In this document: positions 1 through 8,033 of the stretch, in pieces
Layout: every line of letters starts with the position of its first letter
Position numbering within the stretch: the stretch's first letter is position 1
NCBI GenBank assembly: GCA_047610385.1
Contig: JBLGAC010000039.1
Location: 1-37,352 of the forward strand
Direction of reading: 5' to 3'
Length of the DNA: 37,352 bases
Origin: JBOCEF01 sp047610385
GTDB lineage: Bacteria; Pseudomonadota; Alphaproteobacteria; Rhodobacterales; Rhodobacteraceae
Position numbers and translations under genes: made by a program
The notes under the pieces: generated by a model
Database searches by the model: none
What the model saw: the letters and a program-made list of their open reading frames with translations, nothing else
Told to the model about the DNA's origin: nothing

Positions 1-1
1 G

Positions 2-124
2 ATGGGCTTGCTGAAACAGTTTCGCCGCGTCGCCACCCGCTACGACAAGACCGCCGAAAGCTTCCTTAGCTTCGTCCAACTTGCCGCCATCCATCGCTGG
101 ATGCGCTTTGTCCACACGGCCTAG
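2..124 (+). pseudogene. IS5-family transposase, C-terminal end (cut by window edge)
   Basis: The frame is open from the window edge to a TAG stop and encodes about 40 residues ending in RWMRFVHTA. The stretch with VATRYDKTAESFL and the terminal RWMRF is the usual C-terminus of IS5-family DDE transposases, in which the YDKTA tyrosine follows the catalytic Glu. Only the tail is visible, so whether the full element is intact cannot be judged. The element's right inverted repeat should lie within the next 60 bases, but without the left end I could not fix it. It marks the left side of this window as mobile-element territory. Confidence 0.75.
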
Positions 125-525
125 GCCTTGGCGTGGCGGCTTTTCTTGATTTGGAATTGCTTCGATCGGGCAGGCGAGAAAATTATAATTATGAACGTTG
201 TTAACCGTGGGGGAGGGATACTCAGGGAGCGGCGCAGACATGATGCCGCTCGGCGCTCTCTCTCCCCGCCTTAAGCGGGGGTCACGGCTGCGCACGGTGG
301 TCCAGTTCGATTGGGGCACGGTGCGGGTGATTGAGGATTTGCATAAGGTACATTCCCTCACCATCGCTGCAGCGCTGCGGGGACGGGGCGCCTTGTCTCG
401 TCTCGACCATGCCCGCCCGCAGATTGCCGACAAGCGGCATCTGCCAGAGGTGACGCCTACACCTTGGATCGCATAAGCGCGGGCAGGTGGCCCGGTGGGG
501 TCGAGAGCGCTTGAAGCGGTGCGAC
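125..525. other. Stretch without a recognised gene next to the IS5 end
   Basis: No reading frame here has a recognisable product; the frames that stay open on either strand have atypical composition. Near 178-190 there is an AT-rich 13-mer, gaaaattataatt, that recurs exactly at 1280-1292. The segment is probably decayed IS flank or intergenic DNA. Confidence 0.5.
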
Positions 526-711
526 GTGACAACGCCCAAACGGTGGTTGGTGCGCCGCGGGTTGATCGAGACGGAGACGGCGAAATATCTGGCAGCCTCT
601 GAAGTCCTGATCTGGACGCGCCCATGCATGCGGTGCGGCGTTGAGGATGAGCGGCCCCGGAACTTCCGCATGTGCGGTCGATGCCGCGCTCAGATAACGA
701 GGATTATCTGA
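526..711 (+). CDS. Small zinc-ribbon protein (hypothetical)
   Basis: This frame has a possible GTG start at 526, with an alternative GTG at 487, and encodes about 61-74 residues. The C-terminal half holds CMRCG, 11 residues, then CGRC, a CxxC-x(n)-CxxC zinc ribbon preceded by a short basic region. Similar tiny zinc-ribbon proteins of the CLRC...CDxCR type are common and uncharacterised in Rhodobacterales, often near phage or plasmid genes. No good ribosome-binding site is visible, so the start is uncertain. Function is unknown; a DNA- or RNA-binding role is only inference from the zinc ribbon. Confidence 0.4.
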   Translation: MTTPKRWLVRRGLIETETAKYLAASEVLIWTRPCMRCGVEDERPRNFRMCGRCRAQITRII

Positions 712-1572
712 TGCCACTCACGGCAAAGGGCGTGGGTTGGCGGCGCAGTTCTCGGGCGGCAAGGGCGTCATCCGCCGCGCGCCGCATTTAAATCTTGAGG
801 CGAAGCGCGCTGAGCGTCTGCGGCGTCGTGATGCGATGGCGCAGGGCAAGCGTTCAACCAAGGCGCCCAAGGGCACGTTGATGCCGGTGGTGATCTTGTG
901 TCGGCCGCGGATGGCCACCGACCAACCGTTCGCCAGTGGGTCGTCTTGCGGATGCTCTACGAGGGCTTCATGCGGCAGCGCAGGCATTGTGGGGTGGTCC
1001 TCCCCGGTGGTTTCGTGGTGGCGCGGTCGGCATGGGCAATGCGGATGAGCAGCGGCATTGGCGCGGGAATGGGAATGGATCTTGGCCTCTTAAATATCAG
1101 GCCGCTCAGAACACAAAAGATCTTTGGTGTGTATGATCGTTTGCCATCATAAAATTCAGGTGGTTAGATTTCATGATGCAGCGTTCACCTGAATTACTGT
1201 GTTTGGAAGCGTGAAAGCGGTGGAGGTCCGGGAGATGAAGGGGGGCTAATCGCATGGGCGATATGTAAAATGGGATGTGGAAAATTATAATTTAAAACAA
1301 ATATTTACCGACCTAAATCTGCTATCTTTAGTCGTATTCAATTTGGTATGGGGGGCTTGATCCCCCGCTCACGCGCCCTCAGCCGTTGCGCTGTGCATGA
1401 GCGGTCCGGGGCCCGCGCGTCGAAGATAATATGGCGCAGCGTGGGCGGCACCTTGCACCGGACGGCGCGCTCAGGTATCAGCGCGTTTCTTACCGGGACG
1501 GCCGGCCGAAATGGGCTGCCGCGTCGCCCTAGAATTGCGCCTTAGGGCGCGCATCCGGATACGGAGGTCAAA
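712..1572. other. Long stretch with only doubtful ORFs upstream of rpmI
   Basis: Two overlapping plus-strand frames, 737-1048 and 898-1152, stay open but match nothing I recognise. The first part, 737 to about 890, is rich in Arg, Lys and Ala. The second starts with an HRPTVRQWVVLRMLYE stretch that could be a helix-turn-helix remnant, so one frameshifted gene is possible. The part from 1130 to 1340 is AT-richer than the rest and holds no gene. The end of the stretch is the leader of rpmI. Confidence 0.4.
1525..1549 (+). promoter_or_regulatory. Stem-loop in the rpmI leader
   Basis: An inverted repeat, cgccctag and cttagggcg around an 8-base loop, lies 24-48 bases before the rpmI start, just upstream of the GGAGG ribosome-binding site at 1562-1566. 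rpmI-rplT mRNAs are autoregulated by L20 in several bacteria. Whether this hairpin has such a role is inference only. Confidence 0.35.
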
Positions 1573-1773
1573 ATGCCCAAGCTGAAGACGAAATCGAGCG
1601 CAAAGAAGCGCTTCAAAGTGACTGCCTCGGGTCTCGTGAAAGCTGGCCAGGCTGGCAAGCGTCACGGCATGATCAAGCGGTCCAACAAATTTATCCGTCA
1701 GGCTCGTGGTACCACGATCCTGTGCTCGGCTGACGCGAAGACCGTCAAGTCGTACATGCCCTACGCCGGCTAA
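1573..1773 (+). CDS. rpmI: 50S ribosomal protein L35
   Basis: This 66-residue protein begins MPKLKTKSSAKKRFKVT and matches bL35 over its full length. It is very basic, with the family signature KTKSSAKKRF at the N-terminus and HGMIKRSNKFIRQARGTT in the middle. bL35 is a small component of the large ribosomal subunit. The ATG is preceded by a strong GGAGG six bases upstream. rplT follows after 14 bases, the conserved rpmI-rplT pair. infC is not upstream, unlike in E. coli. Confidence 0.98.
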   Translation: MPKLKTKSSAKKRFKVTASGLVKAGQAGKRHGMIKRSNKFIRQARGTTILCSADAKTVKSYMPYAG

Positions 1774-1787
1774 GAGGAGGTTACGCT

Positions 1788-2153
1788 ATGTCCCGAGTAA
1801 AACGCGGCGTCACCGCCCACGCCCGCCACAAAAAAGTCCGCGACGCAGCCAAAGGCTATTATGGCCGTCGCAAGAACGTCTTCCGCGTTGCTACGCAGGC
1901 GGTCGACAAGGCGATGGAATACGCCACGCGCGACCGTAAGGCACGCAAGCGTACCTTCCGCGCTCTGTGGATCCAGCGCATCAACGCCGCTGTGCGCAAC
2001 TATGATGGCGACATGACCTACTCAACCTTCATCAACGGCCTGTCCAAGGCCGGGATTGAGGTTGACCGCAAGGTGATGGCTGATCTCGCTGTGCGTGAGC
2101 CTGAGGCGTTCAACGCCATCATCGCTCAGGCGAAAGCCGCGCTGGCCGCCTGA
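1788..2153 (+). CDS. rplT: 50S ribosomal protein L20
   Basis: This 121-residue protein matches bL20 over its full length. It has a long basic N-terminal helix (MSRVKRGVTAHARHKKV) that reaches into 23S rRNA, and a globular domain with ALWIQRINAAVR. bL20 is needed early in assembly of the large subunit and in other bacteria represses its own operon. The ATG follows an AAGAGGAGG box by 6 bases. A rho-independent terminator 30 bases after the stop ends the operon. pheS does not follow; the next gene belongs to riboflavin synthesis. Confidence 0.98.
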   Translation: MSRVKRGVTAHARHKKVRDAAKGYYGRRKNVFRVATQAVDKAMEYATRDRKARKRTFRALWIQRINAAVRNYDGDMTYSTFINGLSKAGIEVDRKVMADLAVREPEAFNAIIAQAKAALAA

Positions 2154-2182
2154 TAAGGCACCATGCAGCGACCTGAATTTGG

Positions 2183-2212
2183 CCCGGCGGGAGCGATCCC
2201 GCCGGGTCTTTT
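2183..2212 (+). terminator. Rho-independent terminator of rpmI-rplT
   Basis: A perfect 10-bp GC-rich stem, cccggcggga with tcccgccggg around a gcga loop, is followed by tctttt. It lies 30 bases after the rplT stop and separates the ribosomal operon from the FMN riboswitch. Confidence 0.93.
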
Positions 2213-2269
2213 CGCGTGCGTGCCAGTTTCGCCATTGCCTTGCGAAATAAAATTTCGCAAAAAGGGCCT

Positions 2270-2406
2270 GTTCTCAGGGCGGGGCGAAATTCCCCACCGG
2301 CGGTATGCGGCCTTGGCCGTGAGCCCGCGAGCGCCTTGCCTCGGCAAGGGTCAGCAGATCAGGTGCGATGCCTGAGCCGACGGTCACAGTCCGGATGAGA
2401 GAGAAC
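2270..2406 (+). promoter_or_regulatory. FMN riboswitch (RFN element)
   Basis: The closing stem gttctc (2270-2275) pairs perfectly with gagaac (2401-2406). Between them lie the conserved RFN blocks in order: ggcggggcgaaattcccc, accggcggta, agcccgcgagcg, ggtcagcagatc, gagccgacggtcacagtc and cggatgagag. These match the FMN-binding aptamer known from bacterial riboflavin genes. It sits in front of the lumazine synthase gene. A hairpin between aptamer and start codon (2409-2439) probably forms the expression platform. Confidence 0.96.
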
Positions 2407-2408
2407 GT

Positions 2409-2439
2409 GCGACGCGCGGCCCATGATGGGCTGCGTCGC
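2409..2439 (+). promoter_or_regulatory. Probable expression-platform hairpin of the FMN riboswitch
   Basis: A 7-bp stem gcgacgc with gcgtcgc encloses a second stem (gccca with tgggc) directly after the aptamer. No T-run follows, so intrinsic termination is unlikely. Translational or Rho-dependent control of the gene starting at 2485 is a reasonable inference. Confidence 0.5.
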
Positions 2440-2484
2440 CCGTGATCGCCTTGTGTGACGTGTCAGTTGCGAAAGGATGATCAC

Positions 2485-2919
2485 ATGACGCTTCACCGAT
2501 ACGCCTTCATCAAAGCCAATTGGCACGCGGCCATCGTGGACCGCGCGCTGGACGGATTTCTCGAATTGATCCCTGCCGCGCAGGTGGATGTGTTCGACGT
2601 GCCGGGCGCGTTCGAAATGCCCTTGCTGGCCCGCGATCTGGCCGTCAGCGGGCGCTACGCCGCCGTTGTCGCCGCCGCCCTTGTGGTGGATGGCGGGATT
2701 TACCGCCATGATTTCGTGGCCGCAGCCGTGGTTGATGGACTGATGCGCGCGGGCATGGACAGCGGCGTGCCCGTGCTGTCGGTGTCGCTGACCCCGCATC
2801 ATTTCCAGGAAACTGACCATCACGTGGCCATCTACAGCGCCCATTTCGTTGAAAAGGGCCGCGAGGCGGCGCGCGCTGCGCTGATCATCGGCCAGGCCCG
2901 CGCGCGTTTGGCTGCTTAG
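2485..2919 (+). CDS. ribH2: 6,7-dimethyl-8-ribityllumazine synthase, RibH2 type
   Basis: This 144-residue enzyme condenses 5-amino-6-ribitylamino-uracil with dihydroxybutanone phosphate to give the riboflavin precursor lumazine. Family motifs are visible: the KANWHAAIVD substrate loop at the N-terminus, DVPGAFEMPLLA, and LTPHHFQE. The KANWH in place of RFN, the GGIYRHDFV stretch and the HHF motif are those of the RibH2 (type II) group described from Brucella and Mesorhizobium, not of classical RibH. I chose ATG 2485 because AAGGA lies 7 bases upstream; an in-frame GTG at 2455 is further from any such site. It stands alone behind an FMN riboswitch, so supply is tied to the cellular FMN level, and the main rib operon must be elsewhere. 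Confidence 0.93.
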   Translation: MTLHRYAFIKANWHAAIVDRALDGFLELIPAAQVDVFDVPGAFEMPLLARDLAVSGRYAAVVAAALVVDGGIYRHDFVAAAVVDGLMRAGMDSGVPVLSVSLTPHHFQETDHHVAIYSAHFVEKGREAARAALIIGQARARLAA

Positions 2920-2932
2920 TAAGTTTGGCCGC

Positions 2933-3703
2933 CTAGCGCGTCATTCGCCGCCATGCGCGGAACAGCAATTGGTTCGGCAGCAGGTTCAACGCCCGTAGAA
3001 ACAGCGCGAATCGCCGGGGAAAGGTGATCTCGAACCCCGGACGCTCAAGCCCCTCGACGATGTGGCGCGCTGCCTCGTCGGGGGACATCATGAACGGCAT
3101 TTCAAAGTCGTTGACCCCGGTGGCCTCGGTTTCCACAAAGCCCGGGTTCACCACTGAAATGCGCACCCCCAGATCCATCAGATCCAGCGCCAGCGATTGC
3201 GCCATGGCGATCAGCCCGGCCTTGCTCGCTGAATAGGCCGCGGCCCGTGGAAGCCCACCGAACCCGGCGACCGACGCGGTCACTGCAACATGGCCCTTGC
3301 CGCGCGCGATCATCGCCTTCAGCACGGGGTCGAGCCCGTTGGCGACCCCGGTCAGGTTCACCTCAAAGGTTTTGGCCGCTTTGCGCGCATCAAATTCCTG
3401 CGCGCGCATCGGCAGGTAGATCCCGGCGTTCAGCAGCACCAGCGCCAGCGGCGCCTGTGCCTCAATCTCCGCGACGATGCGGGCCATGGCTTCAGCATCG
3501 GTCACGTCGCCGGGGCAGGGGATGATGCGGCCGGGGCGCTCATGGGCCAAAGCGGCCAGCGCGTCGGGATCGCGCGCGGTGGCGTGCACGGTCCAACCCC
3601 GATCGACCAGCAGCAAGGTCACCGCGCGTCCGATCCCGGCCGACGCGCCGGTGACCCAGGCGTGGCCGTTCTCTGGTCGGGCGATCTGGTTGAACACGTT
3701 CAT
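2933..3703 (-). CDS. Short-chain dehydrogenase/reductase (SDR)
   Basis: This 256-residue classical SDR has the cofactor motif TGASAGIG near residue 18, LNAGIY near 92, and the catalytic Ser...YSASK set (TASVAGFG, then AAAYSASKAG). The C-terminus is basic and hydrophobic (LLPNQLLFRAWRRMTR), which may sit on the membrane. The substrate is unknown. GGGAG lies 8 bases before the ATG. It lies 156 bases downstream of the DUF6134-like gene on the same strand. In Rhodobacter an SDR of this kind belongs to the singlet-oxygen regulon governed by RpoE-ChrR, and the ChrR-like gene two genes upstream fits that, but no sigma-E promoter could be read here. Confidence 0.88.
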   Translation of the reverse strand: MNVFNQIARPENGHAWVTGASAGIGRAVTLLLVDRGWTVHATARDPDALAALAHERPGRIIPCPGDVTDAEAMARIVAEIEAQAPLALVLLNAGIYLPMRAQEFDARKAAKTFEVNLTGVANGLDPVLKAMIARGKGHVAVTASVAGFGGLPRAAAYSASKAGLIAMAQSLALDLMDLGVRISVVNPGFVETEATGVNDFEMPFMMSPDEAARHIVEGLERPGFEITFPRRFALFLRALNLLPNQLLFRAWRRMTR

Positions 3704-3859
3704 GGCATTGCGCTCCCGTAGGGGCGGCGCCCGTCGCGCGGGGCACCAAAGTGCGGATCGGCTGAGATCTGGGCGCCATGGCGGCGCATTGGCGTCGCCC
3801 GCGGCCGTGAGAGGGCTTTACGCCCCGAGCGGCCGCGTCCCCGGCAAAATGGCGCCGGG

Positions 3860-4531
3860 TCAGCCTTTGTCGAACAGATGGCTGATCGCCGGGCCAAGGG
3901 CGACAGGCGCGATGCGTGCTTCCTCACCGTTGGCTGCGAACGCGGTGCCTGCCCATTCGTCGCCCGCATAGAACAGGCTGAGATCTAGGTCCCCGGCGAC
4001 CGTCCAACGGCGCGCAAGGGTTGGGCCAGCGCCGGTGGCGATGGTTTCTTCGCCCGCATCGGTGCAGGTAACCGCCAGCGGTGCGCCCGTCTGGGTGCTG
4101 ATCCAGGTTGGGCGGGTCAGGAAGGCCGGGCTCCAATAACTGGTCGGGGCGGCACCGGCATCGATCACGCCTTGATGGCCGCTGCCATCCACCAGCAACC
4201 CGCCTTCGGTGGTGCGGGCGCGCACGAAATCGTCGGTCCCATCGTCGTTGCAGGTCGCGTCCAGCGACACCAGCCGCCCGCCGCGCCAAACCTCCCGGCT
4301 TTCCAGCTCATAGCGGTAGACCGTGATGCCGAGCAGCTTGACCGCGATCTGGATGCCGGTCTCAGCCACGGTTTCATCGCCGCTGCGCTTGACCGACAGA
4401 GTCTGCACTCCGATGTCGGAACCGTCGCGCACGATGTCAAAGCGCCGCGCGCCTGACCCGTCAGCCCACGCCATGCGGGGCGCCACGATCGCAGCGCCCA
4501 GCCCAATCAGAAATCCGCGCCGGTCGGTCAT
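3860..4531 (-). CDS. Tat-exported DUF6134-like protein
   Basis: The protein has 223 residues from ATG 4531. The N-terminus MTDRRGFLIGLG followed by a hydrophobic stretch and MAWA is a short twin-arginine signal with a probable cleavage site after Ala22, so the mature protein is periplasmic. The rest is beta-rich (FDIVRDGSDIGVQTLSV, ITVYRYELESREVWRGGRL), like the DUF6134 family, whose function is unknown. The frame stays open far upstream, but that extension only overlaps the ChrR-like gene in another frame. The start lies 4 bases after the stop of that gene, so the two are probably co-translated. Confidence 0.75.
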   Translation of the reverse strand: MTDRRGFLIGLGAAIVAPRMAWADGSGARRFDIVRDGSDIGVQTLSVKRSGDETVAETGIQIAVKLLGITVYRYELESREVWRGGRLVSLDATCNDDGTDDFVRARTTEGGLLVDGSGHQGVIDAGAAPTSYWSPAFLTRPTWISTQTGAPLAVTCTDAGEETIATGAGPTLARRWTVAGDLDLSLFYAGDEWAGTAFAANGEEARIAPVALGPAISHLFDKG

Positions 4532-4535
4532 CAGA

Positions 4536-5177
4536 TCATTCCGCCAGAAAGTTGAGGGCACGTGAAAACGGCCCCGTGAAGCGCATGCGGCCCGACGACA
4601 CCACAAAACTGATGCACACACCTTCGTCGAGGATGCGCGGCCGGTGGTCGTCATCCTCAGTGGCGATGGCCACGTCGCCGCGCCGGTAGACCCGGCCGCG
4701 GTCTTCAAGCGCGCCACACAGGACCAGCGTCGCTTCGATCCCTTCATGGGTGTGCGAAAAAATCCGCGCGCCGGGTTTGGCGCGCAGCAGACTGATCTCC
4801 TCGCCGTCCAGAGTGCCCAGTTCGGCCTCGGCCAATCCCGGCAGCCGGAATTTCCACGGCGCGTCGTGCTCATCCACGCCAAGCGCCGCGCGCAGGCACG
4901 ATGGCAGCACGCTGTTGGTGCGCAGGGGCACTGGGCGCGGCGCATCAACGTGCACCGCATCAAGCATCGCAAGCGCCCGTTCCAGCGACGGGGGCGCGAA
5001 ATCAGCTGCCGGGGTTTCTTCCAGCAGGGCACCGCCAATGGTTTCAAACCCTGATACGCGCGCGCGCGCACCGGGCGAATAGGTCAAATGCGCAGCCACC
5101 AGCAAAGACATGCCGGGGGCCAACGCGCCGCTCGCGTAATCAGCGAGGATCTCATCATTGATAAAGTCGCGGCTCAT
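4536..5177 (-). CDS. ChrR-like cupin protein with degenerate anti-sigma zinc site
   Basis: This 213-residue protein aligns end to end with ChrR, the zinc anti-sigma factor that holds RpoE in Rhodobacter. The C-terminal cupin keeps its metal ligands: HTHEGIE (His, His, Glu) and a later His in DDDHRP. The N-terminal domain is changed. Of the family's zinc ligands His6, His31, Cys35 and Cys38, only His30 remains; the others read Phe5, Ser34 and Ala37 (AAHLTYSPGARARV). I checked these codons on the minus strand. No ECF sigma gene is adjacent. It may be a paralogue that no longer binds zinc there. It is coupled to the Tat-exported gene downstream. Confidence 0.8.
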   Translation of the reverse strand: MSRDFINDEILADYASGALAPGMSLLVAAHLTYSPGARARVSGFETIGGALLEETPAADFAPPSLERALAMLDAVHVDAPRPVPLRTNSVLPSCLRAALGVDEHDAPWKFRLPGLAEAELGTLDGEEISLLRAKPGARIFSHTHEGIEATLVLCGALEDRGRVYRRGDVAIATEDDDHRPRILDEGVCISFVVSSGRMRFTGPFSRALNFLAE

Positions 5178-5453
5178 GAACTCTCGCGTTTTCTATGTCC
5201 GGGGGATGATCCCCGGCGCCTGATGCGGTTCGGGCCACGCCGCCCGGCTTTGGACGGACGCGCCCGAAGCTGCGCTGACACACGCCTTGCGGCGTCTCGA
5301 TTATCGGTCTTGCGTGTGGTACGTCCCGCGTGCGCTGGCGGATCACCCCCGACCAGAAATACGCGTGGGGGGATACGCCATCCCGTCTGCGCGCTGTTTT
5401 TACGCCCCGCACCGGCGGGCGATCAACGCGTTTTGTGACTACGGAGCGGGAAA
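5178..5453. promoter_or_regulatory. Divergent promoter region between the chrR-like gene and trgB
   Basis: This region lies between divergent genes and must hold both promoters. An 18-bp palindrome, ccggggGATGATccccgg, sits at 5199-5216, about 20 bases before the chrR-like start. I found no TGATCC...TAAG sigma-E promoter on the minus strand. No gene is recognised in the stretch. Confidence 0.4.
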
Positions 5454-6623
5454 ATGGCACAGCTGCCCTTCTTTTTCTATGGCTCGTTGCAGGAGCTGGA
5501 GCTTCTGTCGATCGTGCTTGGCCGCCCGGTGGATGCGGACGCGCTGACGCCCGCCATCTTGCCAGGGTATGAGATCTGCAAAGTCGCGGGTGAGGCGTTT
5601 CCGTGCCTGTCGCCGCGCGTGGGCGCGCAGGCGGCTGGCGCGATCATGGGCGGGATCAGCCCGCAGGAAGCCGCGCGCATCATCTTTTTCGAGGATGAGG
5701 ATGAATTTGATCTGCGCCCCGTGACGGTGGAAACTGGATCTGGCGATGTCGCGGCGCGCAGCTTTTTCCCCCGCCCGTTTCTGTCGCCCGGCGCAAGCTG
5801 GAGCTTTGCCGAATGGCAGGCGACCGACCGCCCCTTGATGATCGAATGCGCACGCGAAATCATGGCGCTGCGTGATCAGGGCGCCGACTGGTCCGACAAA
5901 TCCATGTGGCCCGGCATCAAAAACCGCGCCCGTGCCCGTGTGCGCGCCAAGGCTGAGAACGCAGCCCGCGCCGCGGGTGCCATGCCCGCCGTCGGGGGCG
6001 CTGCGCTGACCGGCGCGGCGCTGGACCCGGTGGTGGTGGACGCGGTGGCCCATCCCTACGCATCCTATTTCGGTGTTGAGGACATGGTGATCCGCCATCC
6101 GCTGCATGGGGGTGGCATGTCCGCACCCGTGAAGCGCGCGGCCTTTTGTTCGGGCGACGCGGTCACCACGCTGCCCTATGACCCGCGGCGCGACGCGGTG
6201 CTGCTGATCACCCAATGGCGCGCCGGACCGCAGGCCCGCGGCGATGCGCATCCCTGGCCGGTCGAAGTGATCGCGGGCCGCATCGACAGCGATGAAAGTG
6301 CTGAGGCCACAGCGCGCCGCGAGGCGGTTGAGGAAGCCGGCCTTACGGTTGGGCGGATGGAGCGGGCGGGCGCCTATTACCCGTCGCCGGGCGTGATGGC
6401 TGAGCACATCACATCCTTCATCGCTGAGGCGGACCTGACCGATGCAGGCGGGGTGCATGGGTTGGACGCGGAGGGTGAGGACATCGCCTCAGTCGTTGTG
6501 CCGTTCGCGCGGGCGATGGAGCTGCTGGATGCAGGCGCGATCAATTCAGCGCCCGCGCTGGTGTCGCTGCTGTGGCTGTCGCGGCGGCGCGGCGCGCTGC
6601 GCAAGGCGTGGGCCGGGCTGTGA
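5454..6623 (+). CDS. trgB: TrgB-like protein: GGCT-like domain fused to Nudix hydrolase
   Basis: This 389-residue protein has two domains. Residues 1 to about 110 are gamma-glutamylcyclotransferase/AIG2-like (FFYGSLQE near the start, FFEDEDEFDLRPV). Residues about 215-370 are a Nudix hydrolase of the ADP-ribose pyrophosphatase type, with a perfect Nudix box starting GRIDSDESAEATARREAVEE and ending AGL. Nudix enzymes of this type cleave nucleoside diphosphate sugars such as ADP-ribose. In Rhodobacter sphaeroides trgB lies in the trgAB-cysK locus that contributes to tellurite resistance, and cysK also follows here. trgA is not upstream. The ATG follows GGAGCGGG. Confidence 0.85.
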   Translation: MAQLPFFFYGSLQELELLSIVLGRPVDADALTPAILPGYEICKVAGEAFPCLSPRVGAQAAGAIMGGISPQEAARIIFFEDEDEFDLRPVTVETGSGDVAARSFFPRPFLSPGASWSFAEWQATDRPLMIECAREIMALRDQGADWSDKSMWPGIKNRARARVRAKAENAARAAGAMPAVGGAALTGAALDPVVVDAVAHPYASYFGVEDMVIRHPLHGGGMSAPVKRAAFCSGDAVTTLPYDPRRDAVLLITQWRAGPQARGDAHPWPVEVIAGRIDSDESAEATARREAVEEAGLTVGRMERAGAYYPSPGVMAEHITSFIAEADLTDAGGVHGLDAEGEDIASVVVPFARAMELLDAGAINSAPALVSLLWLSRRRGALRKAWAGL

Positions 6624-6917
6624 CCCCCGGCTTTGGCGGGCGCGGCACCTTTGGGCCAAAGCGCCGCGCCATCGCCGCTGCACGAGACGCCGATGCGGTG
6701 CCTGCGCGGCGAGACCGGACGATGCGCCTGACCGCACCGCAGGGCGCTTGTTCCACGAACGGGCCTTTGAGGCAAACGGGCGTCGCGGCGGGGCCTTTGG
6801 TTCCTTGATATCATTCCCGGCCATGCGCGCCTTGTTTGCATCAGGCGCGCGGCCCTCATATGTGTGGGACCACGGCGCGACCGCCGCGCTGCACCCTGCT
6901 TTCGGAGAACCCATGCC

Positions 6918-7958
6918 ATGGCCGCCTACAAGGACCTTGCCGACGCTGTCGGTCACACGCCGCTGATCAAGCTTCGCAAGGCGTCCGAGGTCACGGGTTG
7001 CGAGATCTGGGGCAAGGCTGAGTTCATGAACCCCGGCCAGTCAATCAAGGATCGCGCAGCGCTGTGGATCATCCGCGACGCTGAGCGCCGCGGGACCCTG
7101 CGCCCCGGCGGCACCATCGTTGAGGGCACCGCAGGCAACACCGGCATCGGGCTGGCGCTGGTTGGCGCATCCTTGGGGTATCGCACGGTGATCGTGATCC
7201 CTGAGACTCAGTCTGAGGAAAAAAAGGACATGCTGCGCCTAGCGGGGGCCGAGCTGGTGCAGGTGCCCGCCGCGCCGTACCGCAACCCCAACAACTTCGT
7301 GCGCTATTCCGAACGTCTGGCCAACGCGCTGGCCAAGACTGAGCCGAACGGCGCCATCTGGGCCAACCAGTTTGACAACGTGGCCAACCGCCAGGCCCAT
7401 ATCGATGGCACCGCGCCTGAGATCTGGGAGCAGACCGGCGGCAAGATCGACGGGTTCATCTGCGCCGTCGGATCGGGCGGCACGTTGGCGGGGGTGGCGA
7501 TCGGGCTGCGCGACCGCAACCGGGATGTGAAGATCGGCCTGGCCGACCCGGACGGCGCCGCGCTTTATTCCTATTACACCACCGGGGAACTGGCGGCTGA
7601 GGGGTCCTCGATCGCTGAGGGCATCGGGCAGGGCCGGATCACCAAGAACCTTGAGGGGCTGTCGGTGGACCACGCCTACCGCATCCCGGATGCCGAGGCG
7701 CTGCCGATCGTGTTCGATCTGTTGCAGCATGAAGGGCTGTGCCTGGGGGCGTCTTCGGGGGTGAACATCGCTGGCGCGATTCGCATGGCGCGGGATATGG
7801 GGCCAGGCCACACGATCGTCACCGTGCTGTGCGACTACGGCACGAGGTATCAATCCAAGCTTTTCAACCCTGCGTTCCTGCGGGAAAAGGGGCTGCCCAC
7901 GCCTGACTGGCTTGAGACTTCGCGGGACGACGTTCCGCAGGTTTTCGCCGCCGTGTGA
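6918..7958 (+). CDS. cysK: Cysteine synthase A (O-acetylserine sulfhydrylase)
   Basis: This 346-residue PLP enzyme makes cysteine from O-acetylserine and sulfide. Lys44 in GQSIKDRA binds PLP. The substrate loop EGTAGNTGIG and the phosphate-binding GSGGTLAG are present, followed by LGASSGVN. It is longer than the E. coli enzyme by about 20 residues, usual for this alphaproteobacterial form. ATG 6918 has GGAGA 9 bases upstream; the frame opens earlier, but that part has no protein character. It is the second gene of the trgB-cysK neighbourhood; the 294 bases between them hold no gene. Cysteine supply fits the proposed oxidant and tellurite defence role. Confidence 0.95.
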   Translation: MAAYKDLADAVGHTPLIKLRKASEVTGCEIWGKAEFMNPGQSIKDRAALWIIRDAERRGTLRPGGTIVEGTAGNTGIGLALVGASLGYRTVIVIPETQSEEKKDMLRLAGAELVQVPAAPYRNPNNFVRYSERLANALAKTEPNGAIWANQFDNVANRQAHIDGTAPEIWEQTGGKIDGFICAVGSGGTLAGVAIGLRDRNRDVKIGLADPDGAALYSYYTTGELAAEGSSIAEGIGQGRITKNLEGLSVDHAYRIPDAEALPIVFDLLQHEGLCLGASSGVNIAGAIRMARDMGPGHTIVTVLCDYGTRYQSKLFNPAFLREKGLPTPDWLETSRDDVPQVFAAV

Positions 7959-8033
7959 CATAGCGGTGCCGTGGCGGCGCGCGGCCTTGTCGCCGCCGCG
8001 CCGCCACGGCCGCGACAAGGAGCGACGCTGACC

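Noticed and set aside
3785..3800. GTGAGAGGGC in the SDR/DUF6134 spacer, like one end of the palindromic inserts
   Set aside because: The partner block GCCCGGCAG is absent.
4532..5071. N-terminal extension of the DUF6134-like protein
   Set aside because: It overlaps the ChrR-like gene in another frame and would bury the Tat signal.
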